Of a DNA stretch of 64,000 nucleotides, positions 13,401 through 24,358 are shown piece after piece. The DNA comes from Aquila chrysaetos chrysaetos (Eukaryota > Chordata > Aves > Accipitriformes > Accipitridae), in assembly GCF_900496995.4 (NCBI RefSeq), contig NC_044012.1, forward strand, positions 5,766,001-5,830,000. The letters are read 5' to 3'. The notes under the pieces are model-generated. The model was not told the origin of the DNA. It did not search any database and was given only the letters and a program-made list of their open reading frames with translations. The translations under genes and the position numbers were made by a program. The number at the start of each line of letters is the position of its first letter. The stretch's first letter is position 1.

Positions 13401-13928
13401 AAAAAGGCCAAGCAAAAAATGTTCTGGAAAGCTAGAACACATAAATAAAAAGATGTTTGGCTATATTTCCACCAGATTTCAAAGTGCTTCCAAATGGAGA
13501 CAAGTCCTTTTCCTTCTCTCCACTATTAAGGCTCTTATAAAGAAAGATAAGTTTAACTAAAAGACACTTGGGCTTTCTTTATCAAATATACCACTCAATA
13601 TGCTTTAATCATGACCACTTTAAGACCCTAGTTCTGCAATTCTAGCTTTATAAATGTGTACTAGCAATATATAGGATTACTTTATTACAAGACTGGGGCC
13701 CTTAATATTCTAAAATATGAAATACTCAGTAGCTGTTGACAGTACATTTATTTTATATTCTGTTTCTATTAAAAACACAGGGATTAGAAAACCGACTGGG
13801 AAATTAAAACCAAGTTACCAATACTCCAGAAAGTAGTCTTGCTGTTACTTCTATTAAATCAGAAACAGTGATCTGGAGAAATTAAATGAAATACTCTTTT
13901 CCCATTCAAGTTAACAGACCTTTCCCTG

Positions 13929-13940
13929 CCCCCCCCCCCC
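13929..13940. repeat. Poly(C) tract, 12 bases
   Basis: An uninterrupted run of 12 C. It is one of five C runs of at least 12 bases in the window. Confidence 0.9.
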
Positions 13941-15729
13941 GAATTTATAAGTTCAATTATTCTGACTAAACCAGACCCTCAGGAGACAAAAGGACTCTCA
14001 TTTCCCACCGAAGTCAAAAGGTTCTATGAGAACTCGACATTACTCAAGCCGTTTGGGACACTTAACTCTTTTGAGGAACACAAAAACGCAGTTAAAAATC
14101 ACATTTCGTTCCTAAACAATCTACAGAAGATCCAAAACATTAAAGGCCTGATCTTACAGCCCTTCATAATCGGAAGATCACACTGACATCGGTTTTACCA
14201 CTCTCAGAAGTCGCATTTCTAGAGGTCCCTCTCCTGCAAACACATACACGCCTAAATCCTGGAAAATTAGCACCCAGATTTGGCACCAGCACAACTTGCA
14301 TTCAGCTGAACTCCTGAAAAAGCAAGTTTTAAAAGGAAAATACTATGTTTACCGCTAATACAATTTAAAACCTATCTCTGAAGGCAGAAGTCAGCATGCT
14401 CTGTAATTTTTATTGATATATTTTTATATGGCAAGATATGACTTTCTTCAATTTGTCTGACTAAATTTAGCCAGTTTTGTGAAATCTGTCACTTGCTGAA
14501 ATTATGAAAAATTTGGAGCATTTTGTTTTTCAGAAAGCAGGCTCCTGCACCAACAGCTCAGCATAAGAAGTTCAGTTAAACTGTTAACAGGAATACAACT
14601 GAAAGTGTTGCTTGGGATGCAGACTAAAATTGCGGATTCAACTCCTGCCACCTCTAGTTCCTTTGGTGCAGTTCCCCGACTTTCCTGCTGACCTGAACAC
14701 AAGCAGCTTTATGGGACCAATCCTACTGAAACAAACATCAGATCCTGACAAACCTTTACAACATGGCACGTGAACCTGAAAACAAAACACTTGCTTTTTA
14801 AAATCTCTCAGTGGGTTGCATTTCAATTGGTATGTGGCGTTATTTTTCTTCTCTGAATATGCTTAAACACATGAAACAAGGTTCAAAAATAAAAAAATAA
14901 GTATAACTTTGCTTTAAACCAATCGGTCGCTTTTACAGTGCGATGAAACACAGCTACACCCGGGGGCATCCGTACTCTTGCCTTTTTGGGTTCAAAACTG
15001 CAGTCTGTCCCTTAACCCTGCCCTGTCAGGCCCTTAACCCCGCAGGGCAATGACCACGAGCGGGTCAGCGAGGCTCTAAGCACAGATCCAGCACCTCGCC
15101 GGAGCCGGGCTTTGCTTAAGCAGGATTAAGCAAACAGGATGGCCGGACGGATGCCCTATGACACTGCCCTCCGCGCTTCCAGAGCCCTGACCCCGCTGGT
15201 CCTGACCTCCGGCACCCGGGAGCACATCTTTGCACCTGCTGGTCCCGGTCCTGACTAGGAAATTCCGCAAATACCCTGCGGCACCTGGCTCCGGAGCCTG
15301 GCCGGGCAGCTGCTTTGCCGGTAGCCGCGGGAGAACTGAGGCAGAGACCGTGCGTGGGGCCGCACGCCGTGCCCCCGGCCTCCCCGCCGACAGCCCGCGA
15401 GGTTTCCCCTCGACATGGCCGGGGCCACAGAAAATACAAATTATCCACCTGTAAACAGAATTCGGGAAAATACCTTCCGGCCGCTTAACAGAGGGGCGGC
15501 TGGAAACGAGGCCTGCGCTGGGCCGCGGACCGCCGGCGAGGCCGGAGGGGTGCCGAGCCCCCCGGCGAAGGGGAGGGCCCGCCGGGCTCCCGCCGCGGCC
15601 CTCCTCAGCCCTCGGCGGGGGCAGGACCGGCCCGCCGGCCCCGCGGGGCTTCGCGCTGCCCCTCGGCGCTGAGGCGGCGGCTTTCCCCCCCCTCCTCTCA
15701 GGAGGAGGCGGCCGCCGCCCCGCGCCTCA

Positions 15730-16689
15730 TCAGATGAAGTGGATCCAGGCGGTGCTGTCGGGGTCCTGCGGGGGACCGGCGGCGGGCGGGCCGCGCTGCC
15801 GGCCCCGCAGCCGGTAGTTCTTGCCCTCGTTGTTGTCCCAGTACTCGGCGCCGGCGACGCGGTAGCGGACGGCGAACTCCAGGGCGGCCTCGGCGGCGGC
15901 GGCGCCCAGGGGCAGGAGGAAGGCGAAGCGGTCGGTGAGGCCGTCCGCCGGCCCGGCCGGCTGGTAGGCGGCGGGCACCTCGGCGCAGCTGGCCCAGCCG
16001 TTGAGCGTGTAGCGCACCGACACGGCCTTCTCGTAGGCCAGGTTGAGGACGCGCACGGCGCCGCGCAGCCCCGCCGGCTCGGCCCGCACCCACTCCAGCC
16101 TCACCTTGTGCCGCCGCACCCGCTCCGCGAAGCCGGGGCTGGCGCCGGGCTGCGGCGGGAAGAGCGGCTCCAGCAGCGGCGGCGGCGGCCCGAACAGCAC
16201 CGGCTCCAGGTCGCCCAGCGCCGGCGGCTTCCTGGTCTTGAAGAGGTCGGCGGTGCGCGACGGCGGCGGCGGGGCGGGCAGCGGCACCTGCGGCAGGTCG
16301 GCCTCGCAGAAGTGGCGCACGGAGGTGAGCTCCAGGCCGAGGGAGTCGGCGAACCGCACCGTCTTGCGGCGAGACGGGCTCTGCTGCAGCGCCGGGCGCA
16401 GGCTGCGGTCGCCGGGCGTGGGCAGCGACTTGGCGCGGCGGCGCTGCGTGGGGCTGGGGGGCACGGCGGGCAGCGAGGGCTCCCGGCCGCGGGGCGGCGG
16501 CGGCGGCTTCTCGCCCGCCGCTTCCCGCACCACGGGCGGGGGCGCGGCGTCGCCGTCGGGGCTGCAGCCCCCCTTGCACTGCTCGGCCAGGCTGCCATAG
16601 AGGCAAGCGCTGCAGCTGAAGTTGCGCGGCAGGTAGAGCCGGGGCGGCGGCGTGGGCACCGAGGTGTGCAGCGAGCCCGCCTTATCCAT
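15730..16689 (-). CDS. Glycogen-targeting regulatory subunit of protein phosphatase 1, PPP1R3E-like
   Basis: A single-exon gene of 319 residues. PPP1R3 proteins bind the PP1 catalytic subunit and carry it to glycogen, where it dephosphorylates glycogen synthase and phosphorylase. Residues 19-25 read YLPRNFS, like the IPRNLS near the start of PPP1R3E. An RVxF-type PP1 docking motif, KTVRFAD, lies at about 109-115 and is followed by SLGLELTSVRHF, a block conserved in the family. A CBM21 carbohydrate-binding domain spans about 190-298, with LAYEKAVSVRYTLNGW and the signature WDNNEGKNYRLRG. The protein ends in WIHFI, the ending I remember for PPP1R3E. Proline- and alanine-rich linkers are typical of avian GC-rich genes. 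The ATG at 16689 is the first in frame and has G at +4. Mammals keep PPP1R3E on a different chromosome, so orthology versus an ancient paralogue is open. Longer overlapping frames on other strands lack these motifs. Confidence 0.88.
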   Translation of the reverse strand: MDKAGSLHTSVPTPPPRLYLPRNFSCSACLYGSLAEQCKGGCSPDGDAAPPPVVREAAGEKPPPPPRGREPSLPAVPPSPTQRRRAKSLPTPGDRSLRPALQQSPSRRKTVRFADSLGLELTSVRHFCEADLPQVPLPAPPPPSRTADLFKTRKPPALGDLEPVLFGPPPPLLEPLFPPQPGASPGFAERVRRHKVRLEWVRAEPAGLRGAVRVLNLAYEKAVSVRYTLNGWASCAEVPAAYQPAGPADGLTDRFAFLLPLGAAAAEAALEFAVRYRVAGAEYWDNNEGKNYRLRGRQRGPPAAGPPQDPDSTAWIHFI

Positions 16690-16977
16690 GGGGCGGCCGG
16701 CGTCGGAGCGGCGGGCTAGCGCACGACCCGGGGCGCGGGGGGGGGGCCCGCCGCCCAGCGCCCTCCCGGCCGGCCGGGGCTCCTCCTCTGCGGCCGCGGC
16801 GTGCGGATGGCGAGGCGGGCTAGCGCCCGGGCCGCGGGCTCTGCCTCTCGCCGGGACCCAGGGGCAGCGGGATCACCTCGGCGTCGTCCCCGTCGCGGCC
16901 GGCCCGGGGGGATGCCGGCGGGCGCATGTGTCCGCGGGCGGCGGCGGCGGCGGGACCGCGGCGCTCCGGCTGCCGCC

Positions 16978-16999
16978 GCTGCTGCTGCTGCTGCTGCTG
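16978..16999. repeat. GCT/CTG trinucleotide repeat in the PPP1R3-like promoter or 5' UTR
   Basis: About seven GCT units on the plus strand (AGC/CAG on the transcribed strand), about 290 bases upstream of the ATG at 16689. Confidence 0.85.
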
Positions 17000-17330
17000 A
17001 CGTGCCGGGGTCTGGCAGCGAAATAGGCCCCGAGTCATCCTCCTTCCTCCCCCATGGCTCCGCGCTCCCCACCCGCCCCTCTGCCCGCCTCGGTGTCGTC
17101 CTCGCCACCTTCCCTAATTACACCCCGCCGGCTGCCGGCCCCCCTCTCCCGGCGGCTCCCCCTTCCCGCTTTCCCCGATACCGCGGCTACGCCATCCCTC
17201 TCCTCCTCCTCCTCTTCTCCTCCTCCTCCTCGCTGTGTTCTGGGTCTTTCCTCGAGGATCTCATCCAAAAAGAGGAGGCGGGAGGGATTCCCCGGTGGAA
17301 GCATTAAAATTCATAGCGGCGCTCTCCCTC

Positions 17331-20300
17331 GCCCGATCCGCTACAGAAATAGCTGCTAAAGGAAGAAGCAAAGCCGGGCTCTGGGAGATTAAACGGGCCG
17401 GTAAGAAACAGCTGGCTTGCAAGTTGGATCTCGCAGTGTACATTTAAAGGAAGAAATCCAGCTAATCTGCTGTAATGCGTTTACGGTACATCTGCTGAAT
17501 AAAATACACCTGCCGCAGCCCTGCCACACATTTCCATCTATAGTAAAAGCAGCTCCAGTCTAAACACGGAGGGCTGATAATGAAACAGAAACCGCGTTTG
17601 TTCTTTTCAGAAGAGCATCCAGTAATTGCCGAGCCATATTCAAATGAATTACACTTTAATGAAAGGCAGACTCTGGTGCGGGCAGTTCAAGGAGCTAAAA
17701 TACTATTTTAGCAAGCCGCTTCTTTCCAGACTTTCCGTAATCTGGTACTCATTTTTAATTAGTAAATTGCATTAAAAACAATGATCCTGCCAGAGACTGA
17801 GCCTGAACTGTGTTGACATGCGATTCTGATTTAGATTCTGAGCAGGAGGTTTTACACCTTCATCATTTTATCTGCAGCACTTGGTGTTCCTTTGAAAGTC
17901 TAGGCAGTGGAAATGCGGCTGATGAGATTAAGAATGGGACAAGTAAACCCAATAAGGGCCAAGAGTTTAAAAGAAAAAAAAAAAAAAAAAGAGCCACCAG
18001 AAGATGGGGGAAAGGTCCCCACTGTTTCATACTATCAACTTTAATTCCTTTATTAATAAGCATGAAAATAATTCCTAGGTTATTGCTGCTGGGTTCCAAA
18101 TCTTTTTAACGACAGATGGTTCATAAGTAGGGAATGAAAAAATATGCCCAGCAGTGTTAAATTTGAGACCATTATGCTTCCCAATGCTTTGTTGTGTCAT
18201 TGTCTTGCATTCACAAGGAGGATCGTAGGTTTTGAAAAATCAAATAGTAATAACCTAAAGGATTACATCTGAATTCATTAGCCCAGGATCTTAAAATTGT
18301 CTCACTTGTCCTTTAATGCACACTACAGGAAAGATTCGTTAGGCCTCTTTCCCATGCCTCCCTCCCAAAAACGAGTATTTCAGGAAAACGACATGAACTC
18401 ATGTTTGGTTTTCGTCTACTCGTACTAATTTGTGGGAGAAAAAGAACAGACCCAAAGAATTGTTCAAACAGGCTTTAAGACTACGTCCTTTTAAATTATT
18501 TTTTTAGTGATTTCTAACCTGTAATTAACATTTTCTAAGGAATTAACATTTGGTTTTGCTGACATTAATTTCACTTTAAATCCAGCAAACAGGAATAACT
18601 ATTTTTTACATTAATATGCAAAGTCTTTGCCTTTTTTAAAATATTGTGAAACTATCAGAACTAATAAACTAAATTGGCTTAAACGTGATTACGCATTCAG
18701 TGAGTTTTGGATATGTCCTTGTGGTATACACAGGGAACATGGCTGTTTGGAGTAATTCAGCTTCTGCTGTACTTTACACAATCAGGGTGCCTTAGTAGAC
18801 TTCGACTTCCTCTCTTCTGGTAATTTTAGTTGCCTAACTTCTTCTTATCATAAACTTGTGTAATACTCTTGCTTTTTGGCTTTTTCAGGCCTCTTTCTTT
18901 TCTCCCACAACCCTAGTAATATTTCACAGAACAACAACAACAAAACCCCAGCCAACTCCTTTCTTCACTGGTGATTGTAGGCAATGTAGTTCACGTAACC
19001 AGCTTGAAAATACAGATTCCCCAAAGTTAGCAAACCAAAGACTGGCATAAAAAAAAAGAGAAAATCCTGTGATAAGAAAGGAAAAAAAAACCCAAACACC
19101 ACAATAAGCTTTGGACTAGCCTGGTCAAGGCAACATGAGATGCAGATGAACACCCATATAAACTGATTGACGTGATGAGAACACAGTTCAGAAATTTCAG
19201 TTGAGTTCAGCTCTTGTCATCAGGTAAAACCTGATGGTTCTGTAGCCTTGGGAGAGAATGAGAATACTGTATGGGCATGTGGGTAGTGGAGAAAAGGGTA
19301 GAAAGAGACTTGATATAAATGCACGCCCACTGTAAATAATTTCACAGGTGATCCTCATGGAGTAGGGTAGAAGAAAGCTGTTTACAGGCTTCTAAAAAAT
19401 CAGAATTAAATGGTACTTAAATCATCAAAACATCAACTTGCCAGCTAATCCTGGAGGTGCTTACATTTTTACCTGCAATTTCCCCCAGACACCTCAAGTT
19501 CTGGCATGCATGGGGGCACCTCAGCCTTGTCCCTGTTGAGCACTGTCACCATGTAAACTCCACCAGAATCCATAACAAAGGTATTTCTCACATTTTTCTC
19601 TTAATCTGAACATTCCCAACATGTTTCACTGAATCTACTGTGGGAAGTGTAGTGCAGCTTTCTTTTTACTCTCTTGCTCACTTGCTAAGGGTGAAGCTGC
19701 GGGAACTCTTACCCACATCTTTCACTTCTGAGGGTGTCCTTATTACTAGGCTGGTCTTCCTCATCCAACGAGTTTAAGACAGACATAGTGAATGAAAGTT
19801 TCGAGCACTGAAATTTAACAAACACACACAGACATTCCCTCAAATAGCCTGCAGCCTTGTGCATCCTTCTGTGATGTGGACACTGGTACGAGTTCAAAAT
19901 GGGAAGCATCGGACACCATTTGTAAAAGGAAGTTCTTTTGGTTTTGCCTACTCTAAATAACTGTACACAGCAAATGCTTCAATCCTTAGAAGCAAACGAG
20001 AACTACCGCACATACAGAAACCATGGCTTAATATATGCAGTGGTAGGCATCCATACATCACCCACTCTCTATCTCAATTTAGTTCACAAAATTTTGAACA
20101 TGTACGTTTAAGTCTAATCTGTCTGTTCGTTTACAGTGCTATATTAAGGACGTTATCCAAGGCTCTTTTCTAAATAATACCATCAACAACAAGCTGATAA
20201 AGAAATCATTAGTACTGACCTAGCTAGCCACTTTAAAGAAATACCTTTTATCTTTTCACTGGAAAATAGTATTTTTATGACAAGGTAATTTTGAAGGTGC

Positions 20301-22550
20301 CAGCAGGAGTAGAGCAGTCATAATGTAAACTCTAGACCTATACAGTGTTGCTCTATTATGCGGTAAGAAAAGCAGAAGGTCTTACATTACAGTTGGTGTC
20401 AACAGACCTAGGAAATGGCACTCGAGCATTGTTTTCATTCCTAGAGATTCCTCTCCCTTTGCAGATTTAAATAGCATGGTCATAGGATAAAAAGTTTGTG
20501 CTAATAACATTGTCCTAATAACTTTTTGTCGACCCGTCTCTGCATCTTCCAGCTGACATAAAAAATTTTAAAGACAGCCTCTTGTTCTGCTGATGTAGCA
20601 CTGAGTGACCCTGACATTTCTGCCTTGCCAAACTGCATTTAAAATCCATCTGATGCCTGAGAATTTCCAACTAACCAAACTGAGACGTTTGGTCCCCTCT
20701 TTTGTTAAGATTTAAATGACTCGCAAAGGAAAAGGCGAAAACAATGCAGGCAATGAACTGGGAGCTTTCTTCTGCTGCATTTATCAATTGTTTTGACTCC
20801 AGGTAATCTAGGAGAAAGCAGATGCTGGTGCTGGGGAGCATTAGGCAGAACTACAATGGAACCATTAATAGGGAGGAGTGTCTGAGTGCTGGGGCTTATC
20901 CAAAGTGGCCGCTGTCACATGTCCACTTTAACTTTCCAGAAGAGGTTTATTTTTAGTAATGAGAATTGTAGGAAGATAAAATGGATGTAAAGGTGAAGTG
21001 CATTACGATTACATCAGCTTTCGAGATGAAGTTGTGACTCAGTATGTGAATTGGAAAGGTCAGCTTCTACTCTCATTTGTATCTGTGCAGCTCTTCTGAA
21101 GCTGATGAACTATGTAGGTGGTGTTACACTAGAATATCACCCGAGAATTTAATAATCTTATATGACTACATGAATCTTACAACGGTATTTACACTGACAG
21201 TTTGTAAGCCCCGCATGATACACTCGTTCTGCATGCTTATACTTTAAAAATACCTTCCCACACCGTTTCACATTAATGATTAAGTCAGACTTTATTTATT
21301 TCCCCGAGAAAATATCTTAGTGACATCTCAGAGAAGTGCCAGATTAGAATTAGGTAATATGCCTAGGGTATATATAAAAAAAATTAAGTACAATGTTTAA
21401 GAACAATGGTACTGATCTTCTATACCAAGTATTATCTTCGTCTAACCAGGATATGCAGTCTTTATCTCTTGAGATGAAAGTTGTGTGAGTCACAGAGTTA
21501 TATCAAGGACATTTGGTATCAAACAAAGATCAGTGGATAATTTCCAAAGGGCTGTACGTTCTGCTAAACAGAGATGTGACACTTGGAAAGGTTTCTTTGT
21601 GGTTGGTTTTTGGTTTTGTTTTGTGGGTTTGTGGGTTTTTTTTAAATATCAGGATCCAAAGGAAGATACAATATTAACAAGACAATAGAATTGTAAGAGT
21701 TTACCTCAGTTCATGACCTTGTGAATCTGCCTTACTGTATGATGAAGCTCACACACAATTTTATTAGTTAAGCATTAACCATCTCTGTTGACTCTTAAGT
21801 TATTGGCTTAAGACTTCTGGAGAGAGCATAAGCTAAAAAAAGCCCCAATTAAGACTACAGTGGAAAAGAAAAAAAAAACCAAACCCAGATATATCTCATT
21901 TTGTGGAGAAGATAATAAAGAGCATTTAAAGTATCTTTCTTATATAAACAGTTCTGCTGTTTTTAAAAGGATTGAACAAGGATTAAGTAACAGCTAGCAG
22001 GACTGGGACTTTTTCAGTCCTAGAACTTTTAACATAGATCTTCACGCAAATATCTGAATAAATGCACTTCAGGATGTCCCCAAATCCCATCTTCTGCTAA
22101 GACTGCTTGCGACTCAGTCTTCACGCCATGTTAAAAAATAACCACAGGACTTTCTAGCAACTGCAGGTGGTCTCAGTAGTGCTAGTTAATGATTTTAGAC
22201 ATAAAAATACGCTCATTGTACACTCGATTTTAATTTTTACATTTTTTCATATTTGAAGATCTATTGGTCAGGCAGTGATTCACTGTGCTTATTTAGATTC
22301 CTTCTGTTGCAAGATCAGTTTGTCTCCTCATGTTTTTATTTGTTCTTTTCTTCACCTTTCTCACAGTTTTTCTCTCCTTTTCGTCCTATTTGGTCATTAC
22401 GCATCCATTTTTCTCACACGCACTACTCCCTTCCTATTCTATGTTTTTAAACCCCCGTATAGGCTCTCTCCTTCCTTCGGCCCCTTTCAGCACTCCCCTC
22501 GTTTTTTCCTTCCAAGCAGCCCGGCTCTGTCCTTTCTCCCGTTTGCCATT
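17331..22550. other. Non-coding interval between the PPP1R3-like gene and the C16orf46 homologue
   Basis: No coding exon was recognised. Two stretches look less random than their surroundings. 17440-17800 is rich in TAATTA- and ATTAAA-type words and a SOX-like AACAATG. 20690-21070 is a mixed-composition block lacking the low-complexity runs of its flanks. Either could be a conserved non-coding element, but this is only an impression. A poly(A) run with GA interruptions lies near 17970-17990. Upstream exons of the C16orf46 homologue would fall here or further left, and I could not find them. Confidence 0.45.
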
Positions 22551-22559
22551 CTCGGGCTG

Positions 22560-23160
22560 ACGCCTGTCATTAGCCTCCAGAGTCCTTCCCCACCCGCCAT
22601 CTTCCAACCCCCTCAGGCCAGCGGCCGGCTGCCGGTTACGAGGCTCTGCCACGTCCGTCCCAATCGCAGGACCCACGGGATGATTTGAGGTCGGGAGGGA
22701 CCTCAGGATCTCCCCCCGCAGCGTCCCCCTGACCGGGCAGCTCTCACACGGCCAGTACGGCCTTCCCCCCCCCCCCCCCCCACGAACGGCCCTCACGGAG
22801 GAGACCCGCCATTTCCACACAGACCCCGGGGCCGCGCGCCCCCCGCGTTGCCGCGGTAACCGGGGAGCGGCGCCTCAGCGAACGTCAGGCTTGACCGCTT
22901 TGAAACCGTTTTCTACAGATCGGCGGCTTTTGGGTTTTGGTTTTTTTTTTTTTTTTTTTCCCCACAATCACTTTTACACCCACGGTGAAGGAAAGCGTCG
23001 TCCCCGATCCCGAAGGAGGGAGCAGCGTTCACACTGCACCAGAGGCGAGATTCACCTCTTCTCTCTCGGGATAAAACCGACCTCCCCCCCGCCCCGGGAG
23101 GGATTGCCAACCCCGCGGTTCCTCCTCTCGGTTCAGGAGGTCTTTCGCTACGCAACATTA
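22560..23160. promoter_or_regulatory. CpG island upstream of the C16orf46 homologue
   Basis: A GC- and CpG-rich block with a 17-base C run (22765-22781) and a T run of about 18 bases near 22940-22958. It sits directly before the first recognisable C16orf46 exon, so it is probably, or was, its promoter. No protein motif was found in the frames crossing it. Confidence 0.5.
22765..22781. repeat. Poly(C) tract, 17 bases
   Basis: An uninterrupted run of 17 C inside the CpG island at 22.56-23.16 kb. Confidence 0.9.
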
Positions 23161-23326
23161 CAAAACAGGACCGGCGAGGAATTACAGTTACTTGTTATTT
23201 TGTACTCGCAAGAAAACGCAAAGAGCGTGAGTCTTCAGTTACATCAGCAAATACCATTTCTTCGACGTTTTCCTTCGTAACAATGCTCTGGTTTGTCTCA
23301 GATTTAACGTGTTTCCCTATTACCAG

Positions 23327-24358
23327 GTGCAAGGCTGGGGTAGAAGGGATCCACTTGCCTGCTTCCAGCTGCAAAAACAAGCCAAGAAACACAAGGCAAA
23401 TGAAACTTCCAACAAATGCCAGTTCTGCTTAGACATGTTGCAATCTCTTGACAACAGTATAGGTCAAGAAGCCAAGACCACAAGGAATCAATCAAAATCA
23501 GAAGGCGAGTTAAGCGTACATGCCGTAGCTGACACAGCTTCAGAAAAGGAAGAGATTTCAACCCATTCTAGTAAGTCTAACTGTTGTCCTACAACATACA
23601 ACATTAAAATGGAACTACGGAACAAGTTACACTGTTCAAACATTCCAAGGTGAAATGAAGAACCCGCCAATAAAAAGAACACTGTATGCAGAACCTGGAA
23701 GATGCGACAAATCCAGAAGCTGTAAGGCATAAAGAGATTAATGTGCCTGATGTGCTTGATCCAAATGGCTCTGAATCTTTAAGTCTTCACAAGTACTTCC
23801 ACCTGTGAAAGATGCCACTCCCAAGGATACTTCAGACCCTTCCTGGAAGAATACAAAAGCCATTATCTTTCAGAAGATGCTCAATGGTACTTCAGCTGAG
23901 ATCACTTCCTGCAGTCACAATGCCAGAGCAACAGAGCAGAAGGGTGAAAAAGGAGCTTTATCATTGTGAATGATAAAGTAAGGGGACAAAAAATAGAAAT
24001 TAATGAATCGTCGTTTCTCTCGAGCCATACAAAGGTCTCACTCCTGCAAGAAGATCCTGAGCAGTTACACTGGCACGGTGCTCTTACATCAGACAAGAGT
24101 ATTGCAACTGTTTCTAATCCTACTGTTTTTAAAAAGAACAGTTGTCATGCCTGTATGCAAATTCCACATACAAACCAAAACCAATATACAAAACACGATG
24201 ACACCCAGGGCTCTTTAACCGATGATATCAGGAACAGGTATGTTGAGGTCAAGGAAGGAAATGAATGAAAAATGCAGGAGGTTCCACTGCTTTCCGGACT
24301 ACCTTCCTTATCAGTCAGCCACATTGCAGGAGCTGCAGTGCCATCTAGACTGACCTAA
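23327..24358 (+). pseudogene. C16orf46: C16orf46 homologue with a broken reading frame (probable unitary pseudogene)
   Basis: C16orf46 is an uncharacterised vertebrate protein; I know no biochemical function. After a TTACCAG acceptor at 23320-23326, the frame opens with VQGWGRRDPLACFQLQKQ, matching VQGWGR(T)SPAAC of the human protein, and stays open to a TGA at 23651-23653. Homology then resumes in other frames. Around 23793 another frame gives VLPPVKDATPKDTSD (human VLPPLKA...) and QKGEKGALSL (human GKGEKRASEL), ending at a TGA near 23967. From about 23951 a third frame gives IIVNDKV (human PMVNDT) and SLLQEDPEQLHW (human SLLTDPEQRCLHW). A TGA at 24266-24268 interrupts that frame, yet after it EVPLLSGLPSLSVSHI matches the human C-terminal ...VLPSLTVSRVI up to TAA 24356-24358. 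So at least one frameshift on each side of the middle block and two or more nonsense codons break a gene still alignable end to end. The first coding exon was not found. Human residues are from memory. Confidence 0.75.

Larger units (their letters stand above)
1296..14980. other. Gene-free interval between GCSH and the PPP1R3 gene
   Basis: About 13.7 kb of AT-rich DNA in which I recognise no coding exon on either strand. All open frames are under about 110 codons, with no familiar domain and no coding-like composition. The GCSH 3' UTR may occupy the left end, and the 3' UTR of the minus-strand PPP1R3 gene may occupy the right end. Contents I could name are two MIR-like SINE relics (near 2.9 and 10.3 kb), a CpG-bearing element near 5 kb, ATT-rich microsatellites near 7.1 and 7.66 kb, a possible hAT end near 6.8 kb, and a 12-base C run at 13929-13940. 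Confidence 0.6.
14990..17330. promoter_or_regulatory. CpG island covering the PPP1R3-like gene and its promoter
   Basis: GC and CpG content rise sharply across this span compared with the AT-rich flanks. The island covers the single coding exon, its 5' UTR and promoter on the minus strand (above 16690), and some 3' flank. It includes a GCT/CTG trinucleotide run at 16978-16999 and TCC/CTC-rich tracts around 17195-17232. Many long shadow frames on both strands are a consequence of the composition. Confidence 0.75.

Noticed and set aside
15739-16719. Long plus-strand frame (326 codons) and other long frames over 15.7-16.7 kb
   Set aside because: They are opposite-strand or frame shadows of the PPP1R3-like exon in very GC-rich DNA. 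They are rich in Arg, Ala and Gly and contain no domain, while the 319-codon minus frame has clear PPP1R3 motifs.
16801-17359. Several 70-170 codon frames upstream of the PPP1R3-like ATG
   Set aside because: CpG-island composition with CTG and TCC repeats gives low-complexity peptides; no homology was recognised.
22891-23280. 129-codon plus-strand frame just before the C16orf46 exon
   Set aside because: It crosses a poly(T) run and CpG-island sequence and lacks homology to the N-terminal part of C16orf46. It is probably 5' UTR or promoter.
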